DNA of 64,000 nt from Bacillus dicomae (GCF_006494425.1 NZ_VHIV01000001.1:62001-126000); one strand, 5' to 3'. Positions 1 through 8,811 are shown, numbered from the stretch's first letter. A program made the numbers and translations. The notes: generated by a model not told the origin, from the sequence alone.

Positions 1-223
1 CACTATCTGTTCCGTAATCGGGATTGTTGTAGTAAATGGTTACTTCGTTATCTTTTCCTTGGCCTAACTCTTTTTTAAATTTTGCGTTTGTACCATCACC
101 CATTGAAATGATAGTAATGATGGCACTAATACCGATAATAATTCCTAGCATCGTTAAGATAGAACGCATTTTATGAGCAAAGATAGAGGAAAGGGCCATG
201 CGTATATTTTCACTCGTGTTCAA
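1..223 (-). CDS. MacB-type ABC transporter permease, N-terminal part (cut by window edge)
   Basis: The reading frame opens with TTG at 223 and runs off the left edge, leaving about 74 residues. After a short basic start it shows one membrane segment (AHKMRSILTMLGIIIGISA), then the beginning of the extracytoplasmic domain. This start is typical of MacB/YknZ permeases, where transmembrane helix 1 precedes a large outer domain. It directly follows the ATPase gene (2 bp between the ATPase stop and this start), so it is the third gene of an adaptor-ATPase-permease efflux operon. The substrate cannot be told from sequence; B. subtilis YknXYZ handles a toxic peptide. Confidence 0.85.
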   Translation of the reverse strand, partial: MNTSENIRMALSSIFAHKMRSILTMLGIIIGISAIITIISMGDGTNAKFKKELGQGKDNEVTIYYNNPDYGTDS

Positions 224-225
224 AA

Positions 226-900
226 TTAACCTCTCCAATCTTGGACGATATTTCCGTCACGAATTACAATTTGACGTGCTGCAGCTTCCCCAATTTCACG
301 ATCATGGGTAATCATAATGATTGTTGAGCCTTGTTTGTTTAATTCGTAAAAGAGGTCCATAATTTGTGTACTTGTTTTCGTATCAAGTGCCCCCGTCGGT
401 TCATCGGCTAAAATGAACTTTGGATTATTTACGATTGCACGTGCAACAGCGACACGCTGTTTTTGTCCACCTGATAATTCGTTCGGTAAGTGAGTAGCAC
501 GATCAGCTAAACCTACTTTTGTTAAAGCGGCTAATGAGCGCTCGCGTCTTTCTTTTTTATCGACTCCAGCGTAAATAAGGGGTAGCTCTACATTTTGAAG
601 TGCTGTAAGTCTTGGTAATAACATGAAGTTTTGGAATACGAACCCGATCTCTTTATTACGAACGCGTGCAAGTTCTGTCTCAGACATGTTTGAAATATTT
701 TGACCAGCTAGTTCATACGCACCTGTCGTTGGTTTATCTAAGCAACCGATAATATTCATTAAAGTTGATTTACCAGAACCAGAGGGTCCCATAATAGAAG
801 TGAATTCTCCTTGGTTCAGTGTTACGTCAATTCCGTGTAATATTTGAACGGATTCTGCACCATTTTGGAAGGATTTCGTGATGCCTTTTAAGTTAATCAT
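226..900 (-). CDS. MacB/YknY-type ABC transporter ATP-binding protein
   Basis: A 224-residue ATPase with Walker A GPSGSGKST (about residue 39), Q-loop region FVFQNFMLLP, signature LSGGQKQRV (about residue 143), Walker B ILADEP and a switch histidine in ITHD. Length and motifs fit the LolD/MacB ATPase family, which powers mechanotransmission-type efflux rather than import. Its ATG overlaps the stop of the upstream adaptor gene by 4 bp (ATGA), so the two are translationally coupled. It should act at the inner face of the membrane with the permease that follows. Confidence 0.93.
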   Translation of the reverse strand: MINLKGITKSFQNGAESVQILHGIDVTLNQGEFTSIMGPSGSGKSTLMNIIGCLDKPTTGAYELAGQNISNMSETELARVRNKEIGFVFQNFMLLPRLTALQNVELPLIYAGVDKKERRERSLAALTKVGLADRATHLPNELSGGQKQRVAVARAIVNNPKFILADEPTGALDTKTSTQIMDLFYELNKQGSTIIMITHDREIGEAAARQIVIRDGNIVQDWRG

Positions 901-2000
901 TCAACGACAACCTCCATACCATCTTTTAAGTCTTTTTCAGGTTTAGAGATAATTTGTTCTCCTTTTTTCACTCCAGAAACTTTTGCTTCACTATCAGTCT
1001 CGAATTCAACAGTAACTGCTTGTTCTTTCGCTTTACCGTCTTTTACGATGAAGACAACATTTTTGTCACCTTTTTTCACGATGCTGCTTTTCGGAACAAT
1101 CGTACCAGTTGCTTCGCCAGATTTACTTGTTACGTAAACGTGGAATCCGTTTTGTAATTCTTCACTATTATCTAATGTGACAGTGAACTGATAGTTAGAG
1201 ACAGTTTTATTTTCGTCCATGCTCTTTAATGGTGTAGAACCGATTTCTGTTACTTTTCCTGTCCAAGTCTTACCAGCGACCGTTTTTGAAGAAATAGTTA
1301 CTTCTTGCCCAACTTTCATACTAGCAAGCTCATATTCAGAAAGTTGACCTTTTACTTTAAATGGGCCAGCGTGACGAAGTGTAATGCCGCTCATACCTGT
1401 TTTTTCATCAGCAATTTTTACAATATCATCAATTACGCCATCAGCAGGGCTCGTTACAGAAAGTGTATTTACTTTCTCTTTTGCAGCTTTAATCATTTCA
1501 TCAGATTTTTCAACTTCAAACTTTTTCATTTCAAGTTGTGATTCTAATTGTTGTACTTCAATTTCAGATGCTTTTAATGCTTCAGCAGGAAGGCCTGCAT
1601 TTTTATCTTTTTGTAATTTTTGTTTCGCTGCATCAATTTGTTTTTGGAACAATGTTACTTCTTTTTGTGCGATTTTCTTTTGCATTTCTGCTTCTGTTAC
1701 ACCTTGTTTAGCAGTAGGGTCATTGTATTTAAATAGAAGCTGCCCTTTTTTCACTTCATCACCTTTTTTTACTGCTAATTCATACGTTCCTTTTGTTGGA
1801 TCAAATGAAATTGTTTCGATTCCGCTTGGAATAACTTCACCGCCAAATTTTTGCGCGTTTTCAATTTGTTTTTCTGTTACTTTATATCCGCTATATGCCA
1901 TTGCAACATCTGAGCCACCGCCAGCAAATGCAAAGTATGATCCAGCTGCAATTCCGATTGCTACTACACTAGTAATTAACACTTTATTTTTCTTCTTCAT
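897..2000 (-). CDS. HlyD/MacA-like membrane-fusion adaptor of efflux system (YknX-like)
   Basis: A 367-residue protein with a basic N-terminus and one membrane anchor (residues 6-26), then a biotinyl-lipoyl-like half (KGDEVKKGQLLFKY, about 79-92), a Lys/Glu-rich coiled coil (about 100-175), the second lipoyl half (VTSPADGVIDDI) and C-terminal beta-barrel domains. This is the periplasmic-adaptor architecture of MacA; Gram-positive versions (YknX) sit outside the membrane and connect to the MacB permease. It is the first gene of the operon. The 211-bp gap to the divergent gene at 2212 contains palindromic TTACA-type repeats. Confidence 0.9.
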   Translation of the reverse strand: MKKKNKVLITSVVAIGIAAGSYFAFAGGGSDVAMAYSGYKVTEKQIENAQKFGGEVIPSGIETISFDPTKGTYELAVKKGDEVKKGQLLFKYNDPTAKQGVTEAEMQKKIAQKEVTLFQKQIDAAKQKLQKDKNAGLPAEALKASEIEVQQLESQLEMKKFEVEKSDEMIKAAKEKVNTLSVTSPADGVIDDIVKIADEKTGMSGITLRHAGPFKVKGQLSEYELASMKVGQEVTISSKTVAGKTWTGKVTEIGSTPLKSMDENKTVSNYQFTVTLDNSEELQNGFHVYVTSKSGEATGTIVPKSSIVKKGDKNVVFIVKDGKAKEQAVTVEFETDSEAKVSGVKKGEQIISKPEKDLKDGMEVVVE

Positions 2001-2077
2001 CTATTTATCACCTTTTCGTTCGTTTTAGTATCTACATTAAGTATAGAAGAGGTGAAGAATCTGACAAATCGTTTTAG

Positions 2078-2127
2078 CTTACAATAACCTTACAGTTTTG
2101 TAAGGTATGAATATGTAAATGTAAGGT
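2078..2127. promoter_or_regulatory. TTACA/TGTAA repeat cluster, probable operator
   Basis: A perfect inverted repeat CCTTACA-GTTT-TGTAAGG lies at 2088-2105. A further CTTACA half-site lies just upstream (about 2078) and a TGTAAGG half-site downstream (about 2121). The cluster sits between the divergent efflux operon and the ywaF-like gene and could control either. The protein that binds it cannot be named from sequence. Confidence 0.45.
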
Positions 2128-2211
2128 AGAGCTTGTCCCAGTGTAAGCAAATGAATTGACTCGTTGTTTCTTTCTTACAATAATATTGTATGAAGGAGAG
2201 GAGGAAGGAAG

Positions 2212-2946
2212 ATGGAAGCTTATTTTAGTGCGCATCCATTAAAACCGTTTATTCCCTACTCAAGGCAACATGCTATTATATTATTTATTATGTTGGTGGG
2301 AATCGTTTTTTTATATCAATACCAAGATGTATTACGTCAAAATGAGTGGAATATAACGGTTCGATATGCGATTGCATTTCTATTTATAGGGAGTGAAATT
2401 GGACTGCATATGTGGGAGTGGAAAGCAGGGATTTTTGAGTTAGCTACTTCATTACCGTTTGAGTTATGTACAATTAGTTTGTTGTTAGCGTCGATTATGA
2501 TTGTAACGAAAAGTTATCGAATATATGAGATTGTATTTTTTACGGGAATTATTGGTGCATCACAAGCCATTTTAACACCAAATTTGCAATATGCTTTTCC
2601 GCATTTTCGTTTCATTGAATATTTTATCGCGCATGTATTGCTCATTTGGGCACCACTCTTTATGACTTGGGTGGAAGGCTATAGACCGACAGTACAATCT
2701 ATTAAGCGTACGATGATATTTTTAAACATATTGATTCCGCTTGTTTCGTTTGTGAATTACAAAACAGGTGGTAATTATATGTTTTTAGCTCATAAGCCAG
2801 AAACAGCTTCATTACTTGATATGTTAGGACCACATCCTTACTATATTATTTCATTAGAACTCGCAGCGCTTATTGGATGTTTTATTTTATATATGCCATT
2901 TGCGAAAAGAGAAAAACAGTTACACAAAGAATCGTTAGGGTCATAA
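2212..2946 (+). CDS. YwaF/TIGR02206-family integral membrane protein
   Basis: A 244-residue, very hydrophobic protein with about six to seven membrane segments and few charges, preceded by AGGAGAGGAGGAAGG. The order of segments and the conserved stretch around WKAGIFELATSLPFELCTIS match the TIGR02206 (YwaF) family of Firmicutes membrane proteins. No biochemical function is established for the family. It stands alone, divergent from the efflux operon, and ends in its own terminator. Confidence 0.8.
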   Translation: MEAYFSAHPLKPFIPYSRQHAIILFIMLVGIVFLYQYQDVLRQNEWNITVRYAIAFLFIGSEIGLHMWEWKAGIFELATSLPFELCTISLLLASIMIVTKSYRIYEIVFFTGIIGASQAILTPNLQYAFPHFRFIEYFIAHVLLIWAPLFMTWVEGYRPTVQSIKRTMIFLNILIPLVSFVNYKTGGNYMFLAHKPETASLLDMLGPHPYYIISLELAALIGCFILYMPFAKREKQLHKESLGS

Positions 2947-2964
2947 CCTAGCGATTTTTTATAT
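2931..2964 (+). terminator. Rho-independent terminator overlapping the ywaF-like stop codon
   Basis: AATCGTTAGG pairs with CCTAGCGATT (one G-U pair) around the loop GTCATA, followed by a T run. The stop codon lies in the loop. Confidence 0.7.
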
Positions 2965-3034
2965 ATTAAATATTTACAATTCAGAAAATTAAGAATAAAA
3001 TTAAGGGGTAAATTATAGAGAGAGAAGGGTGAAA

Positions 3035-3901
3035 ATGGTCAAAAAAGTATTTTTGAATGGGATGGAAGTGACGTTTCAATTTCTTATTTCAATTTTGGGG
3101 ATTATTTGTTTAGGGACATTGCCGAAACTATTTTATGGATTTGAGCTGCATGCATCACAGTACATAAAGAGTTTACAAGAAGTGTTTATGAATTTAATGG
3201 ACATCTCCAATTTTAAATATGTGGGAGATAAATTTTTATTTCCACAGTTGTTTGTCCATTATAAAGAAACAATTGTTATATTTTTAGCTGCTTTTTTCAT
3301 TTCATTATTTGTAGCATTTTGTATTGTTTATGTAATTATGAGTAGTTCACCGCGTATACAACATCGAATTAAATCATTTCTTATCTTCCTAGAATCCATT
3401 CCAGACATTCTTCTTATTTTAGTATCACAAATTTTAGTTGTATGGTTTTTTAAACAAACAGGTTTTTTACCTTTTCAAATTGCTTCAATTGGAGGCGAGT
3501 CGATTAGGGGATTACCAATATTGTGTTTGAGCATCCCGACTACGATTATGTTTGTAAAAATGGTCGTGCTTCGTTTTGAAAATGAACTAGAAAAAGATTA
3601 TGTACTATTTGCTAAGGCGAAAGGGCTGGGGCGCTTTCATATTTTAAATCGTCATATTTTACGAAATGTGTTGCTTAGTACATTATTCTTTGCGAAAACG
3701 AATATCTTTTTTATGTTATCTAATTTATATATTATAGAATGGATTTTTAATACGGGTGGTATTTTTATGTTTTTGAAATCGTATTTCGGTATTAGAGTTG
3801 AGGTTTTCATCGTTAGTGTGCTTCTTATATATATTCCGATTTTTATTTTATTTAAATTGTTTCATTATCTCATTCCGGCTGCGATGAAGGAGAGATTATA
3901 A
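3035..3901 (+). CDS. Oligopeptide/dipeptide-type ABC transporter permease (OppB/DppB-like)
   Basis: A 288-residue permease with about six membrane helices and a cytoplasmic EAA-type loop (LFAKAKGLGRFHILNRHILR, about residue 190) that docks the ATPase. An upstream in-frame GTG at 3029 overlaps the ribosome-binding site GAGAGAAGGG, so ATG 3035 is the better start. It is followed after 1 bp by a second permease of the OppC type. No ATPase or solute-binding protein lies next to the pair, so these subunits must borrow them from elsewhere. Confidence 0.8.
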   Translation: MVKKVFLNGMEVTFQFLISILGIICLGTLPKLFYGFELHASQYIKSLQEVFMNLMDISNFKYVGDKFLFPQLFVHYKETIVIFLAAFFISLFVAFCIVYVIMSSSPRIQHRIKSFLIFLESIPDILLILVSQILVVWFFKQTGFLPFQIASIGGESIRGLPILCLSIPTTIMFVKMVVLRFENELEKDYVLFAKAKGLGRFHILNRHILRNVLLSTLFFAKTNIFFMLSNLYIIEWIFNTGGIFMFLKSYFGIRVEVFIVSVLLIYIPIFILFKLFHYLIPAAMKERL

Positions 3902-3902
3902 T

Positions 3903-4907
3903 ATGTGGACGTATATAAAACGTGATAAAAGATTTTGGATAAGCATTGGGTTTCTTCTCCTATTAGTTCTTTTGAGCATCGGAAATACGTTATGGAATGA
4001 TGGACATATTAGACAAGTTACATTGCAATATGATGCGGATGAAAATCCACAAGTGCCACCGTTTCCACCTTCATTACAATTTTTACTCGGGACAGACCGG
4101 AAAGGGTATGACCTGTTACAGTTAGTCATTGAGGGCGCGAAGTGGACGATTGGTATATCTATTTTAATTGCGGCACTTAGAATGGTAATAGGTGTGTTTT
4201 TCGGTGTCGTACTCGGAACATATATAAAAAGAGGATTTTCAAAAATTGAGGCTTTCTTTGATAGTTTTACAGTTATTCCGACAGTTATGATTGCTTATTT
4301 CTTCCTTCAATTTGCAAATACATTTGGAAGCGGAGAGGAAACAACAACCTTTTTTGAAAGAGCTTCGTTTCAAGTTGTCTTACTTGTAATGCTTGTAATG
4401 CCAGTTATTGCGCTCTATGTTGCGAAGGAAGTTCGTAAATTGCGAACGGAAGAATTTGTTGATGCCGCACGCATATTAGGTGGATCGAGAAGACATATTG
4501 TTATAAAGCATCTTTTCCCGCATCTCTATATGACGTTTATACTTGTATTTTTTCAGCAGTTTACGCAGACTCTTACTATTTTAATGCACTTAGGGTTACT
4601 AGAAATATTCTTTGGCGGAACGGTTAAGTTTCTAGGACCGATAGAAGAAATAGAATCTTATACACATGAATGGTCAGGGTTAATTGGAGTCTATTTTAGA
4701 TCATTAACAGTGAATCCGTGGATTCCTCTCGTTCCTATTACATTTTTTGGACTTACTATTTTTTCAGGAAATATGATTGTAAAAAGTATAGAAGAGGCGA
4801 TGATGAAAGTAAGGTTGGGAGGAGAGATAAAGAAGGACATTGTAGAAGAGGAACAATCTGTTGTACAGTCAAAAGAAGAGCTGTTTACGTTTAAACATAC
4901 GATGTGA
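3903..4907 (+). CDS. Oligopeptide/dipeptide-type ABC transporter permease (OppC/DppC-like)
   Basis: A 334-residue permease with an N-terminal membrane helix, then an OppC-type outside segment ending in LLGTDRKGYDLL, which resembles the LGTDxxGRD element of OppC/DppC proteins. The core membrane domain carries the ATPase-docking loop (VDAARILGGSRRHIVIKHLF, about residue 190). It starts 1 bp after the OppB-like gene stops, so the two form a heterodimeric channel. The C-terminal about 35 residues are polar and unusual for the family. Confidence 0.8.
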   Translation: MWTYIKRDKRFWISIGFLLLLVLLSIGNTLWNDGHIRQVTLQYDADENPQVPPFPPSLQFLLGTDRKGYDLLQLVIEGAKWTIGISILIAALRMVIGVFFGVVLGTYIKRGFSKIEAFFDSFTVIPTVMIAYFFLQFANTFGSGEETTTFFERASFQVVLLVMLVMPVIALYVAKEVRKLRTEEFVDAARILGGSRRHIVIKHLFPHLYMTFILVFFQQFTQTLTILMHLGLLEIFFGGTVKFLGPIEEIESYTHEWSGLIGVYFRSLTVNPWIPLVPITFFGLTIFSGNMIVKSIEEAMMKVRLGGEIKKDIVEEEQSVVQSKEELFTFKHTM

Positions 4908-4914
4908 AGATAAA

Positions 4915-4950
4915 AAGAAGCAAGCATGTATTTCCTGCTTGCTTCTTTTC
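4915..4950. terminator. Bidirectional terminator
   Basis: AAGAAGCAAGCA pairs with TGCTTGCTTCTT; a T run lies on the plus side and A-rich sequence on the other. It separates the convergent permease and brnQ genes. Confidence 0.8.
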
Positions 4951-4951
4951 T

Positions 4952-6268
4952 TTATTTTGTAGAAACTTCGCCTTCAGCTTCTGTTTGCGGAATAAAGTAT
5001 CCGATTATACCACCAATTATTGCTGGAACGATCCAGCCGATTCCTAAGTTATAAAAAGGAATCGTGTGTACGATATTAGCGATAAAACTTGGTATCAATT
5101 CCACATTATCCAGTGCATGAATACAGCTAATAATGAATGCTGCGAGCATTGCTCCAATGTAGACAGAAGGTTTACGTTTCGTATATTTATCAATAAATGA
5201 TACGAAAATTAAAATGATTGTAATTGGATATAAAATAATTAATACAGGTAATGTAATTTTAATTAATAAACTTAAACCTAAGTTTGAAATAACGAAGCTA
5301 AAGATACAAACGTATAGTACGAGCTTTTTGTAAGAAACATTTGTTAGTACTGTTGCGAAATAGTTTGCAAATGCACTTACAACACCAATTGCTGTTGTTA
5401 AACAAGCGAAGATAATGGCGATACTTAATAAAACATTACCGCTTGTCCCAAAGAATTGGTACATAACAGTCGCTAATAGTTGACCACCGTTTTCGAATTG
5501 TCCTAGATTGCCGTTTGAAGCGCCGATATAACCGAGTAAGAAATAAACAATTGTTAAAAATAGAGCTGCAATGCTACCGCAAATAATTGTATATTTCGCG
5601 ATCGATTTCTTCTCTTGTATACCGTTTTGGCGAATTGCATTTACAACAATCGTTGATAATACAAGTGCACCGATTGCATCTAATGTTAAAAATCCTTCAA
5701 GAAATCCTTTGAAAAATGGGATTTCTTTATAGTCACCAACAGGTTCTGCAAACGTTCCTGGTGAAAGAATCGCTTTTGTTGCCATAATTGCAATAATTAC
5801 AAGTAAAATTGGCGTTAATATTTTACCGATATGATCTACTAGCTTGGACGGATTTAATGATAAGAAGTAGACGACTGTAAAGAAAATCGCACTAAAAACT
5901 AACATAGAGTACCATTGGTCCGGGAAAAGTGGTGCAATCCCAATTTCGTAAGATACAGATCCAGTTCGTGGAATAACAAATAGTGGGCCGATTGAAAGAT
6001 AAATAATGATAGCGAATACTGCTGCGAATTTTGGATGAACACGGCTTGCTAACGTGTTGAAACTACCACCGGCAAGGGCAACAGCGACGATAGCTAGTAA
6101 AGATAAACCGACGTCTGTAATAATAAATCCTGTAATGGAAATCCACATATTTTCTCCGGAAGAAAGACCGAGAAGGGGCGGGAAAATCATATTACCAGCA
6201 CCGAAGAAAACTGCGAATAGTAATAAACTAATCGAGAGTATTTGCGCTGGTTTTAAAGTTGTACGCAT
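4952..6268 (-). CDS. brnQ: Branched-chain amino acid transport system II carrier protein
   Basis: A 438-residue transporter with 12 predicted membrane helices. The N-terminus (FAVFFGAGNMIFPPLLGL) and the PGTFAEP and DAIGALVLS segments are hallmarks of the LIVCS/BrnQ family, which imports leucine, isoleucine and valine with sodium or protons. The length is normal. It starts at ATG 6268 behind AGGAGGATT. It is monocistronic. No T-box or other obvious attenuator is visible in the upstream 200 bp. B. cereus group genomes carry several brnQ paralogues, so which one this is cannot be said. Confidence 0.93.
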   Translation of the reverse strand: MRTTLKPAQILSISLLLFAVFFGAGNMIFPPLLGLSSGENMWISITGFIITDVGLSLLAIVAVALAGGSFNTLASRVHPKFAAVFAIIIYLSIGPLFVIPRTGSVSYEIGIAPLFPDQWYSMLVFSAIFFTVVYFLSLNPSKLVDHIGKILTPILLVIIAIMATKAILSPGTFAEPVGDYKEIPFFKGFLEGFLTLDAIGALVLSTIVVNAIRQNGIQEKKSIAKYTIICGSIAALFLTIVYFLLGYIGASNGNLGQFENGGQLLATVMYQFFGTSGNVLLSIAIIFACLTTAIGVVSAFANYFATVLTNVSYKKLVLYVCIFSFVISNLGLSLLIKITLPVLIILYPITIILIFVSFIDKYTKRKPSVYIGAMLAAFIISCIHALDNVELIPSFIANIVHTIPFYNLGIGWIVPAIIGGIIGYFIPQTEAEGEVSTK

Positions 6269-6457
6269 ATAAAGAAAATCCTCCTAATGAGTGTTTTTGT
6301 CGAAAATTCAAACAATTTGTCGAGTAACTGTTATTATTTTAAAGGTCTGATGACTAGAAAGCAATAGGGAATTTTGAAAAAATTAAAAAATAATGCATTA
6401 AATCGAATAAATATACTATTTATATGTTTAATAGGAAGGATTTAACTTTAAACGTAA

Positions 6458-6488
6458 AAAAACACATATCGCTAGGATATGTGTTTTA
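6458..6488. terminator. Terminator of the cotJ operon
   Basis: AAAACACATATC and GATATGTGTTTT form a perfect stem around GCTAG. The stop codon of cotJC is at its edge; T/A tracts on both sides allow termination in either direction. Confidence 0.8.
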
Positions 6489-7055
6489 AAAAAATATTTT
6501 TTTATCACGTTCTTCTTTTAAAATTTCAACCGCTTCTCGGAAACGTTGTGAATGGACAATTTCTCGTTCACGTAAGAAGCGTAGGCTGTCATTTATATCT
6601 GGGTCGTCTGATAAGTTAATGAGCCATTGATATGTTGCGCGTGCTTTTTCTTCAGCCGCAATATCCTCGTATAGGTCGGCAATTGGATCACCTTTAGCTT
6701 GTATATAGGTTGCAGTAAATGGAACACCAGCAGCGTTATGGTAGTGGAGTGCACTATCATGATCAGCGTAATGAGGGTCAAGGCCAGCAGCTTTCATTTG
6801 TTCAGGAGTCGCATCTTTCGTCAGCTTATAAACCATCGTAGCGATCATTTCAAGGTGAGCAAATTCTTCTGTACCAATATCAGTAAGTAAGCCAATGACT
6901 TTATCAGGAATTGTATAACGTTGATTTAAGTAACGGAGTGCAGCAGCTAGTTCTCCATCTGCACCTCCATATTGCTCAATTAATAATTTTGCAAGTGCTG
7001 GATTGCAAGTTCCTACTTTAACAGGGTATTGTAATTTTTTTTCATAAATCCACAT
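6486..7055 (-). CDS. cotJC: Spore coat protein CotJC (manganese-catalase-like)
   Basis: A 189-residue protein of the Mn-catalase/ferritin-like fold. Metal-ligand glutamates and histidines are visible in GTEEFAHLEMIATM (about 62-75), DIAAEEKARA and HSQRF. CotJC is made in the mother cell and incorporated into the coat together with CotJA. It is the last gene of cotJABC, 12 bp after cotJB, and the order matches B. subtilis. The length equals the family norm (189 in B. subtilis), with no sign of decay. Confidence 0.96.
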   Translation of the reverse strand: MWIYEKKLQYPVKVGTCNPALAKLLIEQYGGADGELAAALRYLNQRYTIPDKVIGLLTDIGTEEFAHLEMIATMVYKLTKDATPEQMKAAGLDPHYADHDSALHYHNAAGVPFTATYIQAKGDPIADLYEDIAAEEKARATYQWLINLSDDPDINDSLRFLREREIVHSQRFREAVEILKEERDKKIFF

Positions 7056-7067
7056 AGTTTCTCTCCT

Positions 7068-7343
7068 TTATATTTGCCATGGCCAAGGACCTTTGCTCCA
7101 TTCCCAAGGGGCATTAGAATAGCTGTTTCCAAACTGTTGGAGTGGCCCATATTTTTCTTCCATCTTTTGTTTTAATACTCTTCGTTTATAGGAAAAGTCA
7201 TTAAATTGATTAATAGCAGCAGTGTCGTCTGGATGTGTATCTAAATAAAGAGTGAGCTCGACTAGTACAAAGTCTAGTTCTTGAAGCTCTAGTAACAGCT
7301 GATAATATTCTTCTGGTAGGGATTGAGTCACGTCAGTAGTCAC
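7068..7343 (-). CDS. cotJB: Spore coat protein CotJB
   Basis: A 91-residue acidic protein with the CotJB pattern (EYYQLLLELQELDFVLVELT near the start, then YLDTHPDD and an aromatic C-terminus PWEWSKGPWPW). It overlaps the end of cotJA by 4 bp (ATGA) and precedes cotJC by 12 bp, so the three are co-translated. CotJB is needed for proper assembly of the inner coat proteins CotJA/CotJC; no enzymatic motif is visible. Confidence 0.95.
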   Translation of the reverse strand: MTTDVTQSLPEEYYQLLLELQELDFVLVELTLYLDTHPDDTAAINQFNDFSYKRRVLKQKMEEKYGPLQQFGNSYSNAPWEWSKGPWPWQI

Positions 7344-7555
7344 CGCCCTTTTTTATAAGGATTTTCATAATAGTCATAAAAAACAGGCCATAAAGTCCCT
7401 TTTTGGAGTGCTTCTTTTGGCGTGAATTGCGGTAAGTTTGGCGGTTGAAAGCCTAAAAATAAATTAGGAGGAGTAGAATAATATTTTTTTCCGATAGGAG
7501 GACAAGGATCGAGAGGACTATGATAGGGCACAAATGATTTCATATATTTATTCAC
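7340..7555 (-). CDS. cotJA: Spore coat protein CotJA
   Basis: A 71-residue, proline- and tyrosine-rich protein starting with GTG 7555 behind AAGGAGG. The segment YHSPLDPCPPIGKKYYSTPP is typical of CotJA. It is the first gene of the cotJ operon and sits behind a plausible sigma-E promoter at 7588-7618, as expected for mother-cell expression. The protein is structural and needs CotJC for incorporation into the coat. Confidence 0.95.
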   Translation of the reverse strand: MNKYMKSFVPYHSPLDPCPPIGKKYYSTPPNLFLGFQPPNLPQFTPKEALQKGTLWPVFYDYYENPYKKGR

Positions 7556-7587
7556 GAATAAACCTCCTTACATGTTCATTACTACGT

Positions 7588-7618
7588 ATTGTATTCAGAC
7601 ATAATGAGCATTTATGAC
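7588..7618 (-). promoter_or_regulatory. Probable sigma-E promoter of cotJABC
   Basis: Read on the minus strand, GTCATAA (-35) and GAATACAAT (-10) are separated by 15 bp. This agrees with the sigma-E consensus, and cotJ is a known sigma-E operon in B. subtilis. Confidence 0.6.
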
Positions 7619-7654
7619 ACATATAAAAAAGTAATAGGTACGGGGGGAATGAAT

Positions 7655-8017
7655 GTGGAGACTGTGAAACAATTCATTGTATTGGAAGTGAAAAACTTAA
7701 AGGAAACGTTGTATTTTTACGAAGGGATTTTAGGAATCAAACCTAGTTTAGAAAGACCGCAATTAGATATAACAGGGGTTTGGTATGATGCTGATTCAAC
7801 GAGAATTAGTTTTATAATGAATCGCATGTTAGGTGGGCGGGAAAAGAGTGTTACAGATTCATGTGAGGCGTTAACATTTACGATTTCTAACATAGAGAAA
7901 TTGAAAAAGAAGCTAGCGTTTTATGAAATTTTATATACAGAAAATGAATGTGCGAGGAGTATTGTAGTACAAGACCCAGATGGATATAAACTTCAAGTAG
8001 TAGAGAAGGGTGAATAA
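7655..8017 (+). CDS. VOC (glyoxalase/bleomycin resistance fold) family protein
   Basis: About 120 residues with the beta-alpha-beta-beta-beta repeat of vicinal-oxygen-chelate proteins: FIVLEVKNLKETLYFYEGIL at the start and QDPDGYKLQVVE at the end. The frame is open back to TTG 7589, but that part overlaps the cotJ promoter. GTG 7655 has GGGGGG 7 bp upstream and is preferred; ATG 7649 is possible. The function is not predictable: members include metalloenzymes and drug-binding proteins. It is followed after 14 bp by the DUF2935 gene, with which it probably forms an operon. Confidence 0.8.
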   Translation: METVKQFIVLEVKNLKETLYFYEGILGIKPSLERPQLDITGVWYDADSTRISFIMNRMLGGREKSVTDSCEALTFTISNIEKLKKKLAFYEILYTENECARSIVVQDPDGYKLQVVEKGE

Positions 8018-8031
8018 ACGGAGGGGATTTA

Positions 8032-8811
8032 GTGGAGAGAAATTATGAAGAAAGTGCGTTGTTTGAGCATCAATTTTGGCTAAAGGTACTTACTGATCAT
8101 GCGCAATTTTTACTTGATGCGTTAGCTCCAAATGAAAAAGAAGATATAAAAAAAGCTACTTATTTTGTTGAGCTATTTACGAATCTGTTAAATAAAGTTC
8201 GTAATGTGAATCTCGTGGCATTTTCCAAAGAGGCGGAACAAGCAGCTAAGGAAATACGAATGTTTAAATTAAATATTATACAGAAACAGTTGGAAGGAAA
8301 AATTACCATTCATTTTACGCCAACTTTTATTAATCATATGGTAAACGAAGTGGAAGAGTATATAACGGTTTTAGAGTTTTTGAAGAAAGGGGAAGTTCCG
8401 CCTGTTTTTCATGAACTGCATTATCATCTCGTTTGGTTAACGGATGCGGCTGGTCATGCAGGTTCTATTTCTGGTGGGCTAGATCTTGTTGAAAAAAGAT
8501 TAAAAGAGAAAAGTGAAGAATTTACGAAGCACTTTGAACAATTTTACTTAAAGGCAGTTGAGATGACTGGCTATTTACGGACAGAGCTTCATCATTTTCC
8601 AGCGTTAAAGAAGTTTACAAAAGATGTTTCACTTGAACTAAAATTATTTTCACATTTCTTACATGAAGTTGAAGAATTGGAGTTATCGAATGAAATATTA
8701 AGTGCATTATCAGCTAGAATGGCAGACCATATGGCAAGAGAGGAATGTTATTACTTATTAAAATTAGCTCAATCGTCTGGACTTGAAATGCCAAAATGTA
8801 ATCCGCTTTAA
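8032..8811 (+). CDS. DUF2935 domain-containing protein
   Basis: A 259-residue, all-helical protein starting with GTG 8032 (upstream GGAGGGG). It has two repeats of a four-helix unit, each with histidine/glutamate-containing motifs (FEHQFWLKVLTDHAQFLLDA near the start; ADHMAREECYYLLKL near the end), as in DUF2935 proteins of spore-formers. The repeated H/E pattern suggests a metal-binding ferritin- or hemerythrin-like bundle, but that is inference. It sits 14 bp downstream of the VOC gene and ends in a bidirectional terminator shared with ku. Confidence 0.82.
   Translation: MERNYEESALFEHQFWLKVLTDHAQFLLDALAPNEKEDIKKATYFVELFTNLLNKVRNVNLVAFSKEAEQAAKEIRMFKLNIIQKQLEGKITIHFTPTFINHMVNEVEEYITVLEFLKKGEVPPVFHELHYHLVWLTDAAGHAGSISGGLDLVEKRLKEKSEEFTKHFEQFYLKAVEMTGYLRTELHHFPALKKFTKDVSLELKLFSHFLHEVEELELSNEILSALSARMADHMAREECYYLLKLAQSSGLEMPKCNPL

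Noticed and set aside
1384-2028. 214-codon plus-strand frame opposite the HlyD adaptor gene
   Set aside because: It lies wholly antisense to a well-supported gene, lacks a ribosome-binding site and has a Ser/Cys/Phe-rich composition typical of an antisense frame.
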